Shown: positions 7,104-15,962 of the stretch, one piece after another
How the letters are laid out: every line of letters starts with the position of its first letter
Position numbering within the stretch: position 1 is the stretch's first letter
NCBI RefSeq assembly: GCF_030347995.1
Contig: NZ_JAQIBC010000009.1
Location: 1 to 64,000 of the forward strand
Origin: Sulfurovum xiamenensis
GTDB lineage: Bacteria > Campylobacterota > Campylobacteria > Campylobacterales > Sulfurovaceae
DNA length: 64,000 nt
Direction: 5' to 3'
Notes under the pieces: model-generated
What the model was told of the DNA's origin: nothing
Seen by the model: only the letters and a program-made list of their open reading frames with translations
Databases searched by the model: none
Position numbers and translations under genes: made by a program

Positions 7104-8720
7104 CTATTTCTGATGCTTTAACGAAAGCTCCACAAGACGTGAGGATAACTCGTGGTTTGAATCGACAAAATCAATATTACGCATCACTTGGAAATGCTGT
7201 CTCTCCTCATCGGTATCGACTTTTATGATGATATTAGCCTCGCTGTAATAGTCTATGACTGCTTGACTGATAAGGTCTTTCGTATGTTCATCCTGCATCG
7301 TAATAATAATACCGGAACTCTCTTCCACCTTCAGTGACTCCATAACGGGACGTTTGTTCAAGTGTCCAAAATACGCAAGGAAATTGATTCTTCTTGCCAA
7401 CAAAACATGTTGTAAATTGTCTGAGATAATAATAAAATCGATGTTTTTGGCATAAAGCTCTTTGGCAACAGCTCTTCCCAGCGTACCGAACCCCACGATA
7501 ATAATGTGATTTTTCTTATCGATCGGGGTAATCACATCAGATTCATAAAACTCTTTTTCGAAATAGGAAGAGAGTTTATAGATATTGTTGAGTACAAACG
7601 GGGTGACGATCATAGATACAAAGGTGACTAAAAATAAAAAGTTTGCCATATCGTGTGTGATCAGTTGCTTCATTGCAGCCAGATCAAATACGACAAAAGA
7701 GAAACCTCCTATCTGTGCTAAAGCAAGTGCTGTTTTCATAGAGGTATTGGTATCTGATTTTCTTCTGATAATGAGATAGATGACCCCCATTTTTACCAAA
7801 GAGACCAATGCGAAAATAAAGAAAACCATATGAAGGTTTGAAAAGAGATAAACGATGTCAATCTTTGTCCCCACACTAAAAAAGAAGACACTTAAAAGCA
7901 GATCCTTGTAACTTAAGATATCTGATTCTACCTTAATGGTATATTTCGTATCAGCGATCAGAACACCGGCTATAAAGGCTCCAAGAGAGTATGTAAAGCC
8001 TATAGAGTGCATCAATACTGCCATACCCAGTACAATGGTAAAAATAGCCCCAAGAAAGATCTCTTCCAGTTGTGTTCTTGCTGCGAACTTCAGTATCGTA
8101 TCAACGATCTTATCACCCACATAGCGAATAAACAGGACTATGAACACAAGTGCCAACACCGTTTTCAATATCACATCCATAATAGACATATCTGTTCCTG
8201 ATGCGCCATAAGATAGAAAGGTGATCAGCAGCAAAATAGGAATGACTGATATATCTTGAAAGATCAAAATACCGACCGATTTTTTCCCATACGGCGTGTA
8301 GATATCTTTAGACTCTTTCAGATACGGAAGCACAATTGCCGTTGAGGATAATGAGAATGCCAGCGCAATAATAATAGAACTTGTAACATTTAAGTTAAAC
8401 GCATAAAAAGCCAAAGGGAAAAAGAAGAGTACACTTAAAAAAAGCTGCAAAGCTCCGTTAATAAGCAGTGTCTCTTTCATTTTTTTGATCTTCTCAAAAC
8501 TGAGTTCCAAGCCGATGGTAAACATTAAAAAGACGATACCAAACTCCCCTACCAATTCAAGAGAGTCTATTTTCAGGGTATTAAAATCAAAAAGATAACT
8601 AATGATCGTACCCGTAAAAATATAGCCAAGTATATGCGAAATATTTTGTCTTTTGAATATGATGTTGAGTAGTGTTGCAATGAAAATCGTTGCAAAAATT
8701 GCTAATAATAAAGTTTCCAT
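7104..8720 (-). CDS. Kef-type cation:proton antiporter (CPA2) with C-terminal TrkA-N domain
   Basis: The N-terminal ~380 residues form a CPA2 antiporter with about 12 membrane segments, including the conserved FSLSSTAIVLPYL, GKKSVGILIFQDISVIPILL and GAFIAGVLIADT blocks. The C-terminal RCK/TrkA-N Rossmann domain has the motif GFGTLGRAVAKEL (about residue 410). It would exchange K+ or Na+ for protons under nucleotide control. The frame opens with TTG at 8726 but ATG at 8720 is a better start. A TATAAT on the minus strand (8731-8726) ends five bases before that ATG, so the mRNA may be leaderless. No kefG/kefF-type ancillary gene is adjacent. Confidence 0.88.
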   Translation of the reverse strand: METLLLAIFATIFIATLLNIIFKRQNISHILGYIFTGTIISYLFDFNTLKIDSLELVGEFGIVFLMFTIGLELSFEKIKKMKETLLINGALQLFLSVLFFFPLAFYAFNLNVTSSIIIALAFSLSSTAIVLPYLKESKDIYTPYGKKSVGILIFQDISVIPILLLITFLSYGASGTDMSIMDVILKTVLALVFIVLFIRYVGDKIVDTILKFAARTQLEEIFLGAIFTIVLGMAVLMHSIGFTYSLGAFIAGVLIADTKYTIKVESDILSYKDLLLSVFFFSVGTKIDIVYLFSNLHMVFFIFALVSLVKMGVIYLIIRRKSDTNTSMKTALALAQIGGFSFVVFDLAAMKQLITHDMANFLFLVTFVSMIVTPFVLNNIYKLSSYFEKEFYESDVITPIDKKNHIIIVGFGTLGRAVAKELYAKNIDFIIISDNLQHVLLARRINFLAYFGHLNKRPVMESLKVEESSGIIITMQDEHTKDLISQAVIDYYSEANIIIKVDTDEERQHFQVMRNIDFVDSNHELSSRLVELSLKHQK

Positions 8721-8843
8721 GCGCAATTATAATCAGAAATTTTATGCTTAGTATCAAAAAATTGTATATAAATTAGACATTAAAGACGTAATACACAAAG
8801 TGACATGATAAAAATGCAAACAAAATAAGGATTTTAGGGGGAT

Positions 8844-8892
8844 TAAGTGGTGGGTCGGGGGAGACTCGAACTCCCGACCACTCGGTTATGAG
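8844..8892. repeat. Distal att repeat of the mini-element (3' fragment of tRNA-CAU)
   Basis: These 49 bases are identical to 10473-10521, the 3' part of the complete tRNA gene with its CCA and a few downstream bases. After position 8892 the tRNA sequence stops and unrelated AT-rich DNA begins. This is the classic footprint of site-specific integration into a tRNA 3' end. A further TTTTAGGGGGATT match lies just outside both copies (near 8832 and 10450). Confidence 0.85.
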
Positions 8893-8993
8893 TCACATTT
8901 ATATAAATCTATTATAATCTATATACACCTCTAAAGACCTATATCCTTTACTTTAGTTGCTACATAGATCTATATTTATCTACCTATTTATAC

Positions 8994-9023
8994 AAAAGGG
9001 GACACCTAAGGGGACACCCAAAG
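8994..9023. repeat. Arm-type paired repeat, left end of mini-element
   Basis: Two tandem copies of GGGGACACC (AAAAGGGGACACCTAA then GGGGACACCCAAAG). A near-identical pair lies at 10361-10390 in the same orientation. Paired decamers at both ends of a tRNA-integrated element suggest integrase or excisionase arm-binding sites; this function is inferred. Confidence 0.55.
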
Positions 9024-9160
9024 AGTTATGTATTTATCATTATAATATATTAGATTATAAAGTTTTCATTTTGTAAATTATTACATAAAGATTGATAATC
9101 CCCTCCCTCTAAAAAAATAACAGAGCATTATGTCATTTATTTCCAGTATCTGATAGATTA

Positions 9161-9220
9161 TCATATTTCTTGAAATAACTAAACATTTTTTGTATACTAC
9201 TAATATTTCAAAAAGGGGAA
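9161..9220 (+). promoter_or_regulatory. Sigma70-type promoter of the mini-element gene (shared block)
   Basis: TTGAAA at 9170-9175 and TATACT at 9193-9198 are separated by 17 bases. The block from TCATATTT to AAGGGG aligns closely with 26646-26705 upstream of another membrane-protein gene, including 17 identical bases ATTTTTTGTATACTACT (9185-9201). The transcript leader would be about 45 bases and contains no clear Shine-Dalgarno motif. Confidence 0.65.
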
Positions 9221-9251
9221 TGAGGGCATTCTGTTCCTCTAATAAATAATT

Positions 9252-10172
9252 ATGTTCTATACATTTGTTAAAATTTTACCGCCAACAATTGCTGTAAATG
9301 CTTTTTATCTACTGCTCATTTTAGGATATATCTTTCGCTTCCTATTTCAGTCAATATATGGAGCTTTAGTGATAGCTATGTTGGCATACTGGTATGCAGA
9401 TACCTTTACTAAAATTGATCCATTTAGTCTAAAAGAATTAATTAACTGGGTAAGCACCTTAAAACTAGAATATAAGGTCGCACTAATTTCGTCTGGGGTA
9501 ACAATCGCTGGTTTTGCCATAGCGTTCCATACCGCTACAATAAACTGGCGTGCACAAATGCGTGCACAGATGATGCTACAGGTATCTGGAGAAGTCGAAA
9601 ATTTCTTTTCAACAGTATCCCGTAACATTAGTACTGCTAAGTTTTACGTAAAGTCACTAGTAGAGGCTGCAAATAAAATACAAAATGGTGCACCTACTAA
9701 TGAAGCGGAATTTTTATTATATTACAATCAAAAAGAACAACAAAAATTTCTACATGCACAAAGCTTTCTTTCTGAAGCATCAGTTGAAGTACATAGAATA
9801 ATCTCAAAGAACTTCAACCCTTTGGTAAGTCACTGGGGAGTACTAAATAGTGCGCAAGAATCTGCAAAAGCTTTAACAAAAGTTTCTGAAAAAATGTATG
9901 TAAGACTTCCAATTATCGATCTCAATGATCCGCAACGAGTACAGAGATTCATCAATAATCTAAATGTAGCAGAGTGCGAAGAATTTATCGAAACTTGTGA
10001 GCAAAGTCAGACTGTGATAAGTGGACTTATTGGTGGAATTAATGGGCAACTCACATCAACAGTCTTAGGGTTTAACCTTCCAATGTTTAGTCACAGCTTA
10101 AGTAAGAGAAAGGAGTTCAGGAAAGTGGTAGAAAAATTTCATCAAGCTCTAAATGAGGGGAATGAACAATAA
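9252..10172 (+). CDS. Hypothetical membrane protein, sole cargo of the mini-element
   Basis: The 306-residue protein has hydrophobic segments at about residues 12-33, 33-52 and 75-95, followed by a soluble, largely helical region of about 200 residues (for example FLHAQSFLSEASVEVHRIISKNF). I do not recognise the family. It follows a strong promoter but no convincing ribosome-binding site precedes the ATG. Gene-free flanks of several hundred bases on both sides hold att and arm repeats. Its position as the only gene in a mobile unit suggests an accessory, perhaps protective, role; that is inference. Confidence 0.75.
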   Translation: MFYTFVKILPPTIAVNAFYLLLILGYIFRFLFQSIYGALVIAMLAYWYADTFTKIDPFSLKELINWVSTLKLEYKVALISSGVTIAGFAIAFHTATINWRAQMRAQMMLQVSGEVENFFSTVSRNISTAKFYVKSLVEAANKIQNGAPTNEAEFLLYYNQKEQQKFLHAQSFLSEASVEVHRIISKNFNPLVSHWGVLNSAQESAKALTKVSEKMYVRLPIIDLNDPQRVQRFINNLNVAECEEFIETCEQSQTVISGLIGGINGQLTSTVLGFNLPMFSHSLSKRKEFRKVVEKFHQALNEGNEQ

Positions 10173-10360
10173 AAGGTCTTTCCTTCATTATCTTTATTAA
10201 CCATTTTCATGGCTTTATTTCCTATTACAAACGTTCTAATAAATCTTCAACATTTTAAATAAATTCAAGTAGGAATTTTTATTAGTAGGTCTACCAGCGA
10301 CTATGTTATTGTAGATGATGTATTCTAAGAACTGGACTAATGACACATTTTATTTTCAAA

Positions 10361-10390
10361 AAAAGGGGGACACCCAAGGGGGACACCCAA
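10361..10390. repeat. Arm-type paired repeat, right end of mini-element
   Basis: Two tandem copies of GGGGGACACCCAA preceded by AAAA, in the same orientation as the pair at 8994-9023. The stretch 10173-10472 otherwise holds no gene I can see. Confidence 0.55.
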
Positions 10391-10476
10391 CAAAAAATTA
10401 TCAAAATTTTATATTATTAAAAAATCTTAAAAGCTCTGAAACGTCGTGTTTTAGGGGGATTTATTGAGGTAATAAG

Positions 10477-10553
10477 TGGTGGGTCGGGGGAGACTCGAAC
10501 TCCCGACCACTCGGTTATGAGCCGAGTGCTCTAACCAACTGAGCTACCGACCC
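10477..10553 (-). tRNA. tRNA with CAU anticodon (Met, or Ile2)
   Basis: A 77-nt cloverleaf with encoded CCA. The acceptor GGGTCGG pairs with CCGACCC, the T-loop reads TTCGAGT, and the anticodon loop is CTCATAA (anticodon CAT, 10519-10517). CAU can be elongator Met, initiator Met or lysidine-modified Ile2; the paired first base argues against initiator. The 3' half is the integration site of the mini-element to its left. Confidence 0.93.
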
Positions 10554-10562
10554 GTAAGAGCG

Positions 10563-11699
10563 CTATAGTTGGTCTTTGGAAATCATAGTGATTTTCGCGT
10601 CAGAATTATATCTACTGTAGTCTTTAAATGCAATTAAATTTTGTAAAATTCCAAAAATTACAGCAAATATAATAAATGAGGTCCCTCCATGGCTGAACAT
10701 AGGCAGAGGGAGCCCTACTACAGGGGCTAGACCGATAACCATATAGATATTGACACCCATATAGACAAAGAATAAAAATGCCAATCCTGAGGCAAAAGCT
10801 TTGATCAGATAATCGGTGGCATACTTGGCTGAAATATAGAGTAAGTTAAAGATGAGAAACATATAAAGTACAATCACAGTGATCATTCCTTTGAAACCAA
10901 ATCTTTCCCCCAAATAAGCAAAAATGAAATCTGTAGAAGAGACGGGAAGGAACTTCAGTTGCGTTTGTGTCGCCTCTTCTTTGCTTTTCCCTTCGACTCC
11001 ACCTGAACCGATGGCAATCAGCGCTTGTCTTACATGGTAGCTTGGTTTCCCGATAAAGTCCGTCACACGCTTTTTTTGATAGGGTTTGAGTTGACTGTAA
11101 AGCAGTGGTGCACTAAGCCCAAGAATGATAACTATCGAAACCCATATTTTCCAGTTAATGCCTACTACAAACAATACACCATAGCCAGTGATGAGCAATA
11201 CAAGTGCCGTACCCAGATCCGGTTCTTTAGCTATGAGTAAAAAAGGTATAATGATCACAATGGAAAGTTTAATAAAATTTAAAATCCCATACCCTTTTTC
11301 ACCTGGAGGGTTCCTGCTTATAAGGTACCCAAGCATCATGATAACACTGACCTTAATGAACTCAGAAGGCTGGATGGTAATGCCTATGCCAGGGATCTCT
11401 ATCCATCTTTGGGCACCTAGGATCTTTTTTCCTACAAACTCCACAGCAATAAGCAATCCTAAATTACCTAGATAAAAAATAGGAACAAACCACCAAATGA
11501 TCTGTCTCCAAGGAATAAAAGCAGCAACAAGAAAGGCAATACCTGCAATGAAGTAGTAAACCATCTGCTTTGTAAACAGATATGGGTTGATCTCATTCAC
11601 CAGATAGGATGAGATCACAAGAAGCGGTATGATCTGTAACACAAGGAGGTAGGAAAAATGTTTAAAGATACGTTTGTCAAAGTCCAACCATGATTCCAT
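10563..11699 (-). CDS. rodA: Rod-shape-determining SEDS glycosyltransferase RodA
   Basis: The 378-residue integral membrane protein has about ten membrane segments and the SEDS signatures GIGITIQPSEFIKVSVIMMLGYL, AKEPDLGTALVLLITG, and the C-terminal PVVGLPLPMFSHGGTSF. RodA polymerises peptidoglycan with PBP2 during elongation. Length is normal for RodA, and the short N-terminus with no cytoplasmic extension favours RodA over FtsW. It stands alone, divergent from pgeF with 54 bases between. Confidence 0.93.
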   Translation of the reverse strand: MESWLDFDKRIFKHFSYLLVLQIIPLLVISSYLVNEINPYLFTKQMVYYFIAGIAFLVAAFIPWRQIIWWFVPIFYLGNLGLLIAVEFVGKKILGAQRWIEIPGIGITIQPSEFIKVSVIMMLGYLISRNPPGEKGYGILNFIKLSIVIIIPFLLIAKEPDLGTALVLLITGYGVLFVVGINWKIWVSIVIILGLSAPLLYSQLKPYQKKRVTDFIGKPSYHVRQALIAIGSGGVEGKSKEEATQTQLKFLPVSSTDFIFAYLGERFGFKGMITVIVLYMFLIFNLLYISAKYATDYLIKAFASGLAFLFFVYMGVNIYMVIGLAPVVGLPLPMFSHGGTSFIIFAVIFGILQNLIAFKDYSRYNSDAKITMISKDQL

Positions 11700-11753
11700 G
11701 CAAGTTCCCTCTATTTTTAGGGTATTATATCAAAAAGGATATAAGGTAGCATC

Positions 11754-12527
11754 ATGCTAGATTTTTTCACATTTACGCACTTTAAAAAATCTCCTTCCCT
11801 GCTGCATGCAGTGACCACAAAGTCCAATGATCTTCCTTATACATTCAGTCTCGCTCTACATACGGGCGAAGATGCTGACAACATCATAGCTAACAGAAAG
11901 AGACTCTCTAGCCTTCTCCAAAGCAATGAACTCCTACATTATATTGTTGCCGATCAAACCCATAGTGACAATATCAAGATCATTACCCAAAAAGAGACCA
12001 AGGGATGGAAGAGTCTCTCAGATGCCATAGAAGATTGTGATGCACTGATCACAGATCTGAAAGGTGTAATGCTCAACATACTGACTGCAGACTGTGTTCC
12101 CATACTACTCTATGACGAGAAAAAAGAGGTTGTAGCGGCTGTGCATGCAGGATGGAAAGGGACCAAAGCACAGATCGCATCTAAAACGGTGCAGAAGATG
12201 GTAGAAACGTATGGCTCTGATCCAAAAGATATCATCGCAGGTGTCGCACCCTCTATAGGGCGTTGCTGCTATGAAGTAGGAGAAGAGGTTGCAGCACATT
12301 TTTCAAACATGCCTGAAGGATTTACACCTAAAGGCGAAAAATACATGCTAGACTTGCCTTTGATCAACAAACAACAGCTCTTGGATGCAGGTCTTCAAGA
12401 AAAGAACATTGAGATGAGCCATGTTTGTACTGCATGTCATGTAGAGCGGTTCTTCTCTTACAGAAAAGAGAAAGGATGCTCCGGTAGGTTCATGAGTATG
12501 ATAAGTATGAAAAACAGTAAAAGATAA
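11754..12527 (+). CDS. pgeF: Peptidoglycan editing factor PgeF / polyphenol oxidase family (YfiH)
   Basis: The 257-residue protein has the family motifs ADCVPILLYD, HAGWKGT and the HVCTACHVERFFSYR C-terminus; the two histidines and cysteine form the metal site. PgeF is a laccase-fold purine nucleoside/peptidoglycan-related enzyme; in Enterobacteria it removes wrong L-Ser from UDP-MurNAc peptides. It is divergent from rodA, which agrees with a cell-wall role. Confidence 0.9.
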   Translation: MLDFFTFTHFKKSPSLLHAVTTKSNDLPYTFSLALHTGEDADNIIANRKRLSSLLQSNELLHYIVADQTHSDNIKIITQKETKGWKSLSDAIEDCDALITDLKGVMLNILTADCVPILLYDEKKEVVAAVHAGWKGTKAQIASKTVQKMVETYGSDPKDIIAGVAPSIGRCCYEVGEEVAAHFSNMPEGFTPKGEKYMLDLPLINKQQLLDAGLQEKNIEMSHVCTACHVERFFSYRKEKGCSGRFMSMISMKNSKR

Positions 12528-12612
12528 AGGGTTTTAAACTGCTTGTTTTCTTATCTTTGAAGAATTTTCAGAATATCCTGCAATAATTACATATCAAATA
12601 AAAAGAGAGAGA

Positions 12613-13068
12613 ATGCATACACTTCAAATCGCAGAGTCAGTACTAGATGACTATAGAAATAATAAACTGACTGAAGAAAGAATCAATTTTTTAATCACAC
12701 AAGCGAATGAACAGCTTGATGAAATATCTCAAAACAAAGAGATATATGAGAGCTTTTTAAACAAAGTTAATGCTCCCCAAAAGATAGACAATATCATACT
12801 TTGGATACTTTTGATGTCAAATGAAGATATCTGTGAGGAGTATATAGATGAATTCAATAAAGATTTTAGAGAAATAATCCCGGTGAGTGATCTAGCTGAT
12901 CTATTAGTCTATGTTATTCACTTGAAAAAAATTAAAAACATTGAACTGGATGGATATGACTATTTATTGGAATATAAACATGAAGGTATAGACGAGGTAG
13001 ATCAATATGCTTTTGCAAATGTCTTACTCCATGTTCAAAAATCAAAAGAAGTAGATATAGAATTTTAG
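12613..13068 (+). CDS. Hypothetical acidic protein
   Basis: A 151-residue soluble, strongly acidic, probably all-helical protein without recognisable motifs. It begins MHTLQIAESVLDDYRNNKLTEERI, behind AAAGAGAGAG that can serve as ribosome-binding site. It lies 85 bases after pgeF and may share its transcript. Family unknown. Confidence 0.65.
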   Translation: MHTLQIAESVLDDYRNNKLTEERINFLITQANEQLDEISQNKEIYESFLNKVNAPQKIDNIILWILLMSNEDICEEYIDEFNKDFREIIPVSDLADLLVYVIHLKKIKNIELDGYDYLLEYKHEGIDEVDQYAFANVLLHVQKSKEVDIEF

Positions 13069-13253
13069 AGTAAAGATACGGGTCTATGACGAATACTCTT
13101 CTTTCTCCATAATTACTAGAGATTGTATGAAATAAAAGCTTGCTTGTTCAATGATCTTCCTAACTATGTAGGAAATAAAGTGAAATGATGTGACCGTTTT
13201 AGAGAGCTAATTGTCGTAGATAAAGAAGAGGAGAAATTACGCTGCTTTTTACA

Positions 13254-13316
13254 GCCTGCTCAGCAGGCAGAAGCGTAACGCTCTGCGCTAATGCTGATCG
13301 TTACCCCGAAAGGGGC
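13254..13316. other. Hairpin cluster downstream of the lipoprotein gene
   Basis: Three short inverted repeats follow one another: GCCTGC/GCAGGC (13254-13268), GCAGA..GCG/CGC..TCTGC (about 13267-13287), and CCCC-GAAA-GGGG (13303-13314). The gene at 13318 ends against them, so they probably form its 3' end, though no U-tract follows. The 250-base spacer 13069-13317 has no gene. Confidence 0.4.
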
Positions 13317-13317
13317 A

Positions 13318-14589
13318 CTATTCGTTGATGATAATATCGATGTGAACCTGGGTAGGAGAATCGAGCACAGGAGTTGTGTATGGATTTTCTCCTTCATCTG
13401 GCACTGCGACATCACCGATAATGACGTTGCTATCCTGTCCCAGTGTGAACGTGATACGATACGCTCCCGCTGGGATATTATTTCCCGGTAGGTCCCACAC
13501 GTATCCGTATACGAGGTTACCAGCCACATTGATTTCAGCTGCGAATTGACCTGGACCGTCTGGACCTCCGTCAAAAAGTGTCTGCTCATCCACCAGACCA
13601 CCGAGTACCGGATCACCACCTAGTGCATCCAATCTCTCGATCTTTAGGCCGGCATAGGCGGTAAAGACAAAGGCGGTATCGACTGATGTTGTGTTTCCGT
13701 CTGTCCCGTATATCTCCATATCTTTCTCACCGTAGAGTGAAACCATATTGTAAGCCGTCATATTCGTATCCAGGGCTTTGGTGAACACCATCTCGATCCT
13801 CACGACAGATTGGGTAGTCAGTGTCTGGCTGATCAGGTTGTCACCCCATTTTGCCGTAACATTGTGCTCACCTAAGCCCGATCCGTCTATCCATTCACCC
13901 TGCCACGTGCTTATGGTCTTCTGCTTGTAGTAGGTCACGCCGCCAAGTACATAGGTCGTATTCACATCGAAGTAAGGCAGTTCCGACGCATTTTCTTCGA
14001 TTACCGGGCGCAGCCCTGTGTTGTAGTCGACAAGGGAAATGTTATCTTCCGTCCACACTCCTGTAATCACTTCCTCACTGATACCTATACCATCGGCAAA
14101 GATCAACGCTGAAGCCATGTTGTTGCCGTATGCATCTACTTCACCTGTACCGCAACCAGAAAACTCAGCCTTTATTGGTAACGTACGGGTCTCCCCGCCG
14201 GCGTTCTTAGCACCAAGTACATAGTAGGTAATTACACACCTATCCAGCCCGGCATTGTCTGTGAACCCATCGGCTGTAGCCGGTAGGGAGATGAGGTGGT
14301 TCGGTGTAGTTGATGTCGAGGTGTATTTGTAAAGTTCGTAGGTGTCCACTGCACCACCTGTCGTCGGTGCCTGCCAGATCAGCTCGGCAGACAATACTCC
14401 ACCCACGGCTGACGTTTGAACAGCAAAACTCGTCGGTATACCCGGAGCCTCGACAGTAGGTGTCGTCGGTGTCGTCGAAGTGGTGCCTCCGCCTCCGCCA
14501 CAACCATTAACCATAATACCGAATATGATCGCAAAAAACACAGCCATTATTGAAACAAATTTCTTACTTCTTGATTGAATCATTTTCAT
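13318..14589 (-). CDS. Lipoprotein with fibronectin type III-like domain
   Basis: The 423-residue protein starts with a basic n-region, a hydrophobic core and a lipobox MVNGC, with the lipidated cysteine followed by five glycines and a Thr/Pro/Ser linker. Residues about 50-140 look like a fibronectin type III domain (PTSFAVQTSAVGG, LIWQAPTTGGAVDTYELYKY). The rest is beta-rich and of unknown family. It is probably anchored at the outer membrane or cell surface. Base composition is visibly more GC-rich than the neighbours, hinting at different origin or selection. Confidence 0.78.
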   Translation of the reverse strand: MKMIQSRSKKFVSIMAVFFAIIFGIMVNGCGGGGGTTSTTPTTPTVEAPGIPTSFAVQTSAVGGVLSAELIWQAPTTGGAVDTYELYKYTSTSTTPNHLISLPATADGFTDNAGLDRCVITYYVLGAKNAGGETRTLPIKAEFSGCGTGEVDAYGNNMASALIFADGIGISEEVITGVWTEDNISLVDYNTGLRPVIEENASELPYFDVNTTYVLGGVTYYKQKTISTWQGEWIDGSGLGEHNVTAKWGDNLISQTLTTQSVVRIEMVFTKALDTNMTAYNMVSLYGEKDMEIYGTDGNTTSVDTAFVFTAYAGLKIERLDALGGDPVLGGLVDEQTLFDGGPDGPGQFAAEINVAGNLVYGYVWDLPGNNIPAGAYRITFTLGQDSNVIIGDVAVPDEGENPYTTPVLDSPTQVHIDIIINE

Positions 14590-14960
14590 CTAGAACTCCT
14601 TCTGGTTTTTATATGTTACATTTCTATTGTACATCTATCAATATTAATTAATAATTAAAGATTGTATAATTTTATCTTTTGAAATAAATGAAATTTAATA
14701 AATTCAAAGTCTCTGATTTGAAGCTACATCAGCTCTTATTGTGGTGAGAATAAGATTGAAGATAGGGTTAATATTTATTTAAGGAACAAAATAAAAAAGT
14801 TTACTATCAATAACTATTTAAAATAGACTTTTGATGTGGTTATCTAATATATTTCTGTACAATAACAAGAGATATGATCAAAAAGACTTTAAGTTTTAAA
14901 ACATTGAGTGAACGTTTTAATCTTAAGCGCTTGTCAATACCGTCAATAAGAGAGTTTAAC

Positions 14961-15332
14961 ATGAAGATACGGGTCTATTATGAAGATACAGATGCAGGTG
15001 GCATTGTCTACCATACGAATTATATCAAATATTGTGAACGTGCCCGTTCAGAGATCTTTTTTCAAAGAGGGGTGAAACCCACATTGGGCGATCAGAGTGG
15101 GTTTGTGGTACGTGACATCAAAGCCTGTTTTTTAGCCACTGCTGCACTGGGCGATATGCTTGAGGTGACGACAAAGATCTTGACGATGAAGCGCTCATCT
15201 GTGGTACTCCTACAAGAAGTATGGAAAAATGATGTAAAACTCTTTAGTATGGAAGTGGTTCTAGTCTATGTAGAGAGAGGAAAACCTTGCCGTATCCCCG
15301 AAGAGTTCGAGGATATCTTTAAAACATTTTAA
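14961..15332 (+). CDS. ybgC: Acyl-CoA thioesterase, YbgC type
   Basis: The frame opens at 14874, but the hot-dog domain starts at MKIRVYYEDTDAGGIVYHTNY; the ATG at 14961 has AAGAGAG upstream and gives 123 residues, the usual length. The catalytic aspartate motif DTDAGGIVYHTNY is intact. YbgC proteins hydrolyse acyl-CoA and are linked to Tol-Pal or phospholipid metabolism; no tol genes are adjacent here. Its stop overlaps the stop of the convergent membrane-protein gene by four bases. Confidence 0.87.
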   Translation: MKIRVYYEDTDAGGIVYHTNYIKYCERARSEIFFQRGVKPTLGDQSGFVVRDIKACFLATAALGDMLEVTTKILTMKRSSVVLLQEVWKNDVKLFSMEVVLVYVERGKPCRIPEEFEDIFKTF

Positions 15333-15754
15333 GTGAGGAAAAGATGTGAAGCAGCCACTGCAAATGCAGATGCGCCTATATATCCTGCGCCAAACATAAA
15401 TGAAGAAATGAGTTTTAGTAGAGGTTGAAATCTCCATTTGACCAATAAAATGATCAGTGACCCGATCAGAGCCGGTAAAAATACATAGGCCATGTCAAAT
15501 CCTAAGCCAAAACTATTTGGTATAAGAATTTGTGTTGAAACTACTAATCCAATAATAGCTACAATAGCAACATACATGGCCATATATTTAATGGTACCGT
15601 ATTTTGATAGACTCTCATCCAAACTAAGCTCTTTTGTAAAAGCATCCTTAATATCAGAAAAATCAGAGTCTTTTAACGACATCTCTTCCATAATAAGAAA
15701 AGCAGCAATACTGCCAAAATAACCTATAGCGATCGCAATCATTAACATACCCAT
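15329..15754 (-). CDS. Hypothetical four-TM membrane protein
   Basis: ATG at 15754 is chosen over GTG at 15760 because AAAGGAG ends in the GTG, which places it ideally for the ATG. The 141-residue protein has membrane segments near the N-terminus, at about 60-80, 85-105 and 115-140, with an acidic loop (MEEMSLKDSDFSDIKDAFTKELSLDE) between the first two. Family not recognised. Confidence 0.65.
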   Translation of the reverse strand: MGMLMIAIAIGYFGSIAAFLIMEEMSLKDSDFSDIKDAFTKELSLDESLSKYGTIKYMAMYVAIVAIIGLVVSTQILIPNSFGLGFDMAYVFLPALIGSLIILLVKWRFQPLLKLISSFMFGAGYIGASAFAVAASHLFLT

Positions 15755-15915
15755 TTTCACTCCTTTAATTTATGATTTATGATTCAATTTATTGTAACAA
15801 AAATATTATAACATAAATTTTAATTATATTATGAGTTAATAAAATATTGTACATATTCTAAAAACAGGCTGTTTGATAAAAATTATAAAGGGGGAATTTA
15901 AATTGGTGTGTAAGG

Positions 15916-15940
15916 TTTCCTACCTTCAAGAGGTAGGAAA
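15916..15940. terminator. Hairpin downstream of acnB
   Basis: A perfect 10-bp stem, TTTCCTACCT and AGGTAGGAAA, with loop TCAAG lies 22 bases after the acnB stop. No clear U-tract follows on the minus strand, so it may act as 3'-end stabiliser or a weak terminator. Confidence 0.5.
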
Positions 15941-15962
15941 GTAAAGAAAATAGTGACCTGGA

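Larger units (their letters stand above)
8844..10521. mobile_element. 1.63-kb integrase-less element integrated in tRNA-CAU
   Basis: The region is bounded by 49-bp direct repeats derived from the tRNA 3' end. It contains paired GGGGACACC-type repeats near each end (8994-9023 and 10361-10390), which look like integrase arm sites, and a single gene (9252-10172) with its own promoter. No recombinase gene fits inside. It could be a non-autonomous element mobilised in trans, or the deletion remnant of a larger island. Confidence 0.7.

Noticed and set aside
13260-13619. 119-codon minus-strand frame inside the lipoprotein gene
   Set aside because: Different frame of the same strand as a protein with signal peptide and domain pattern.
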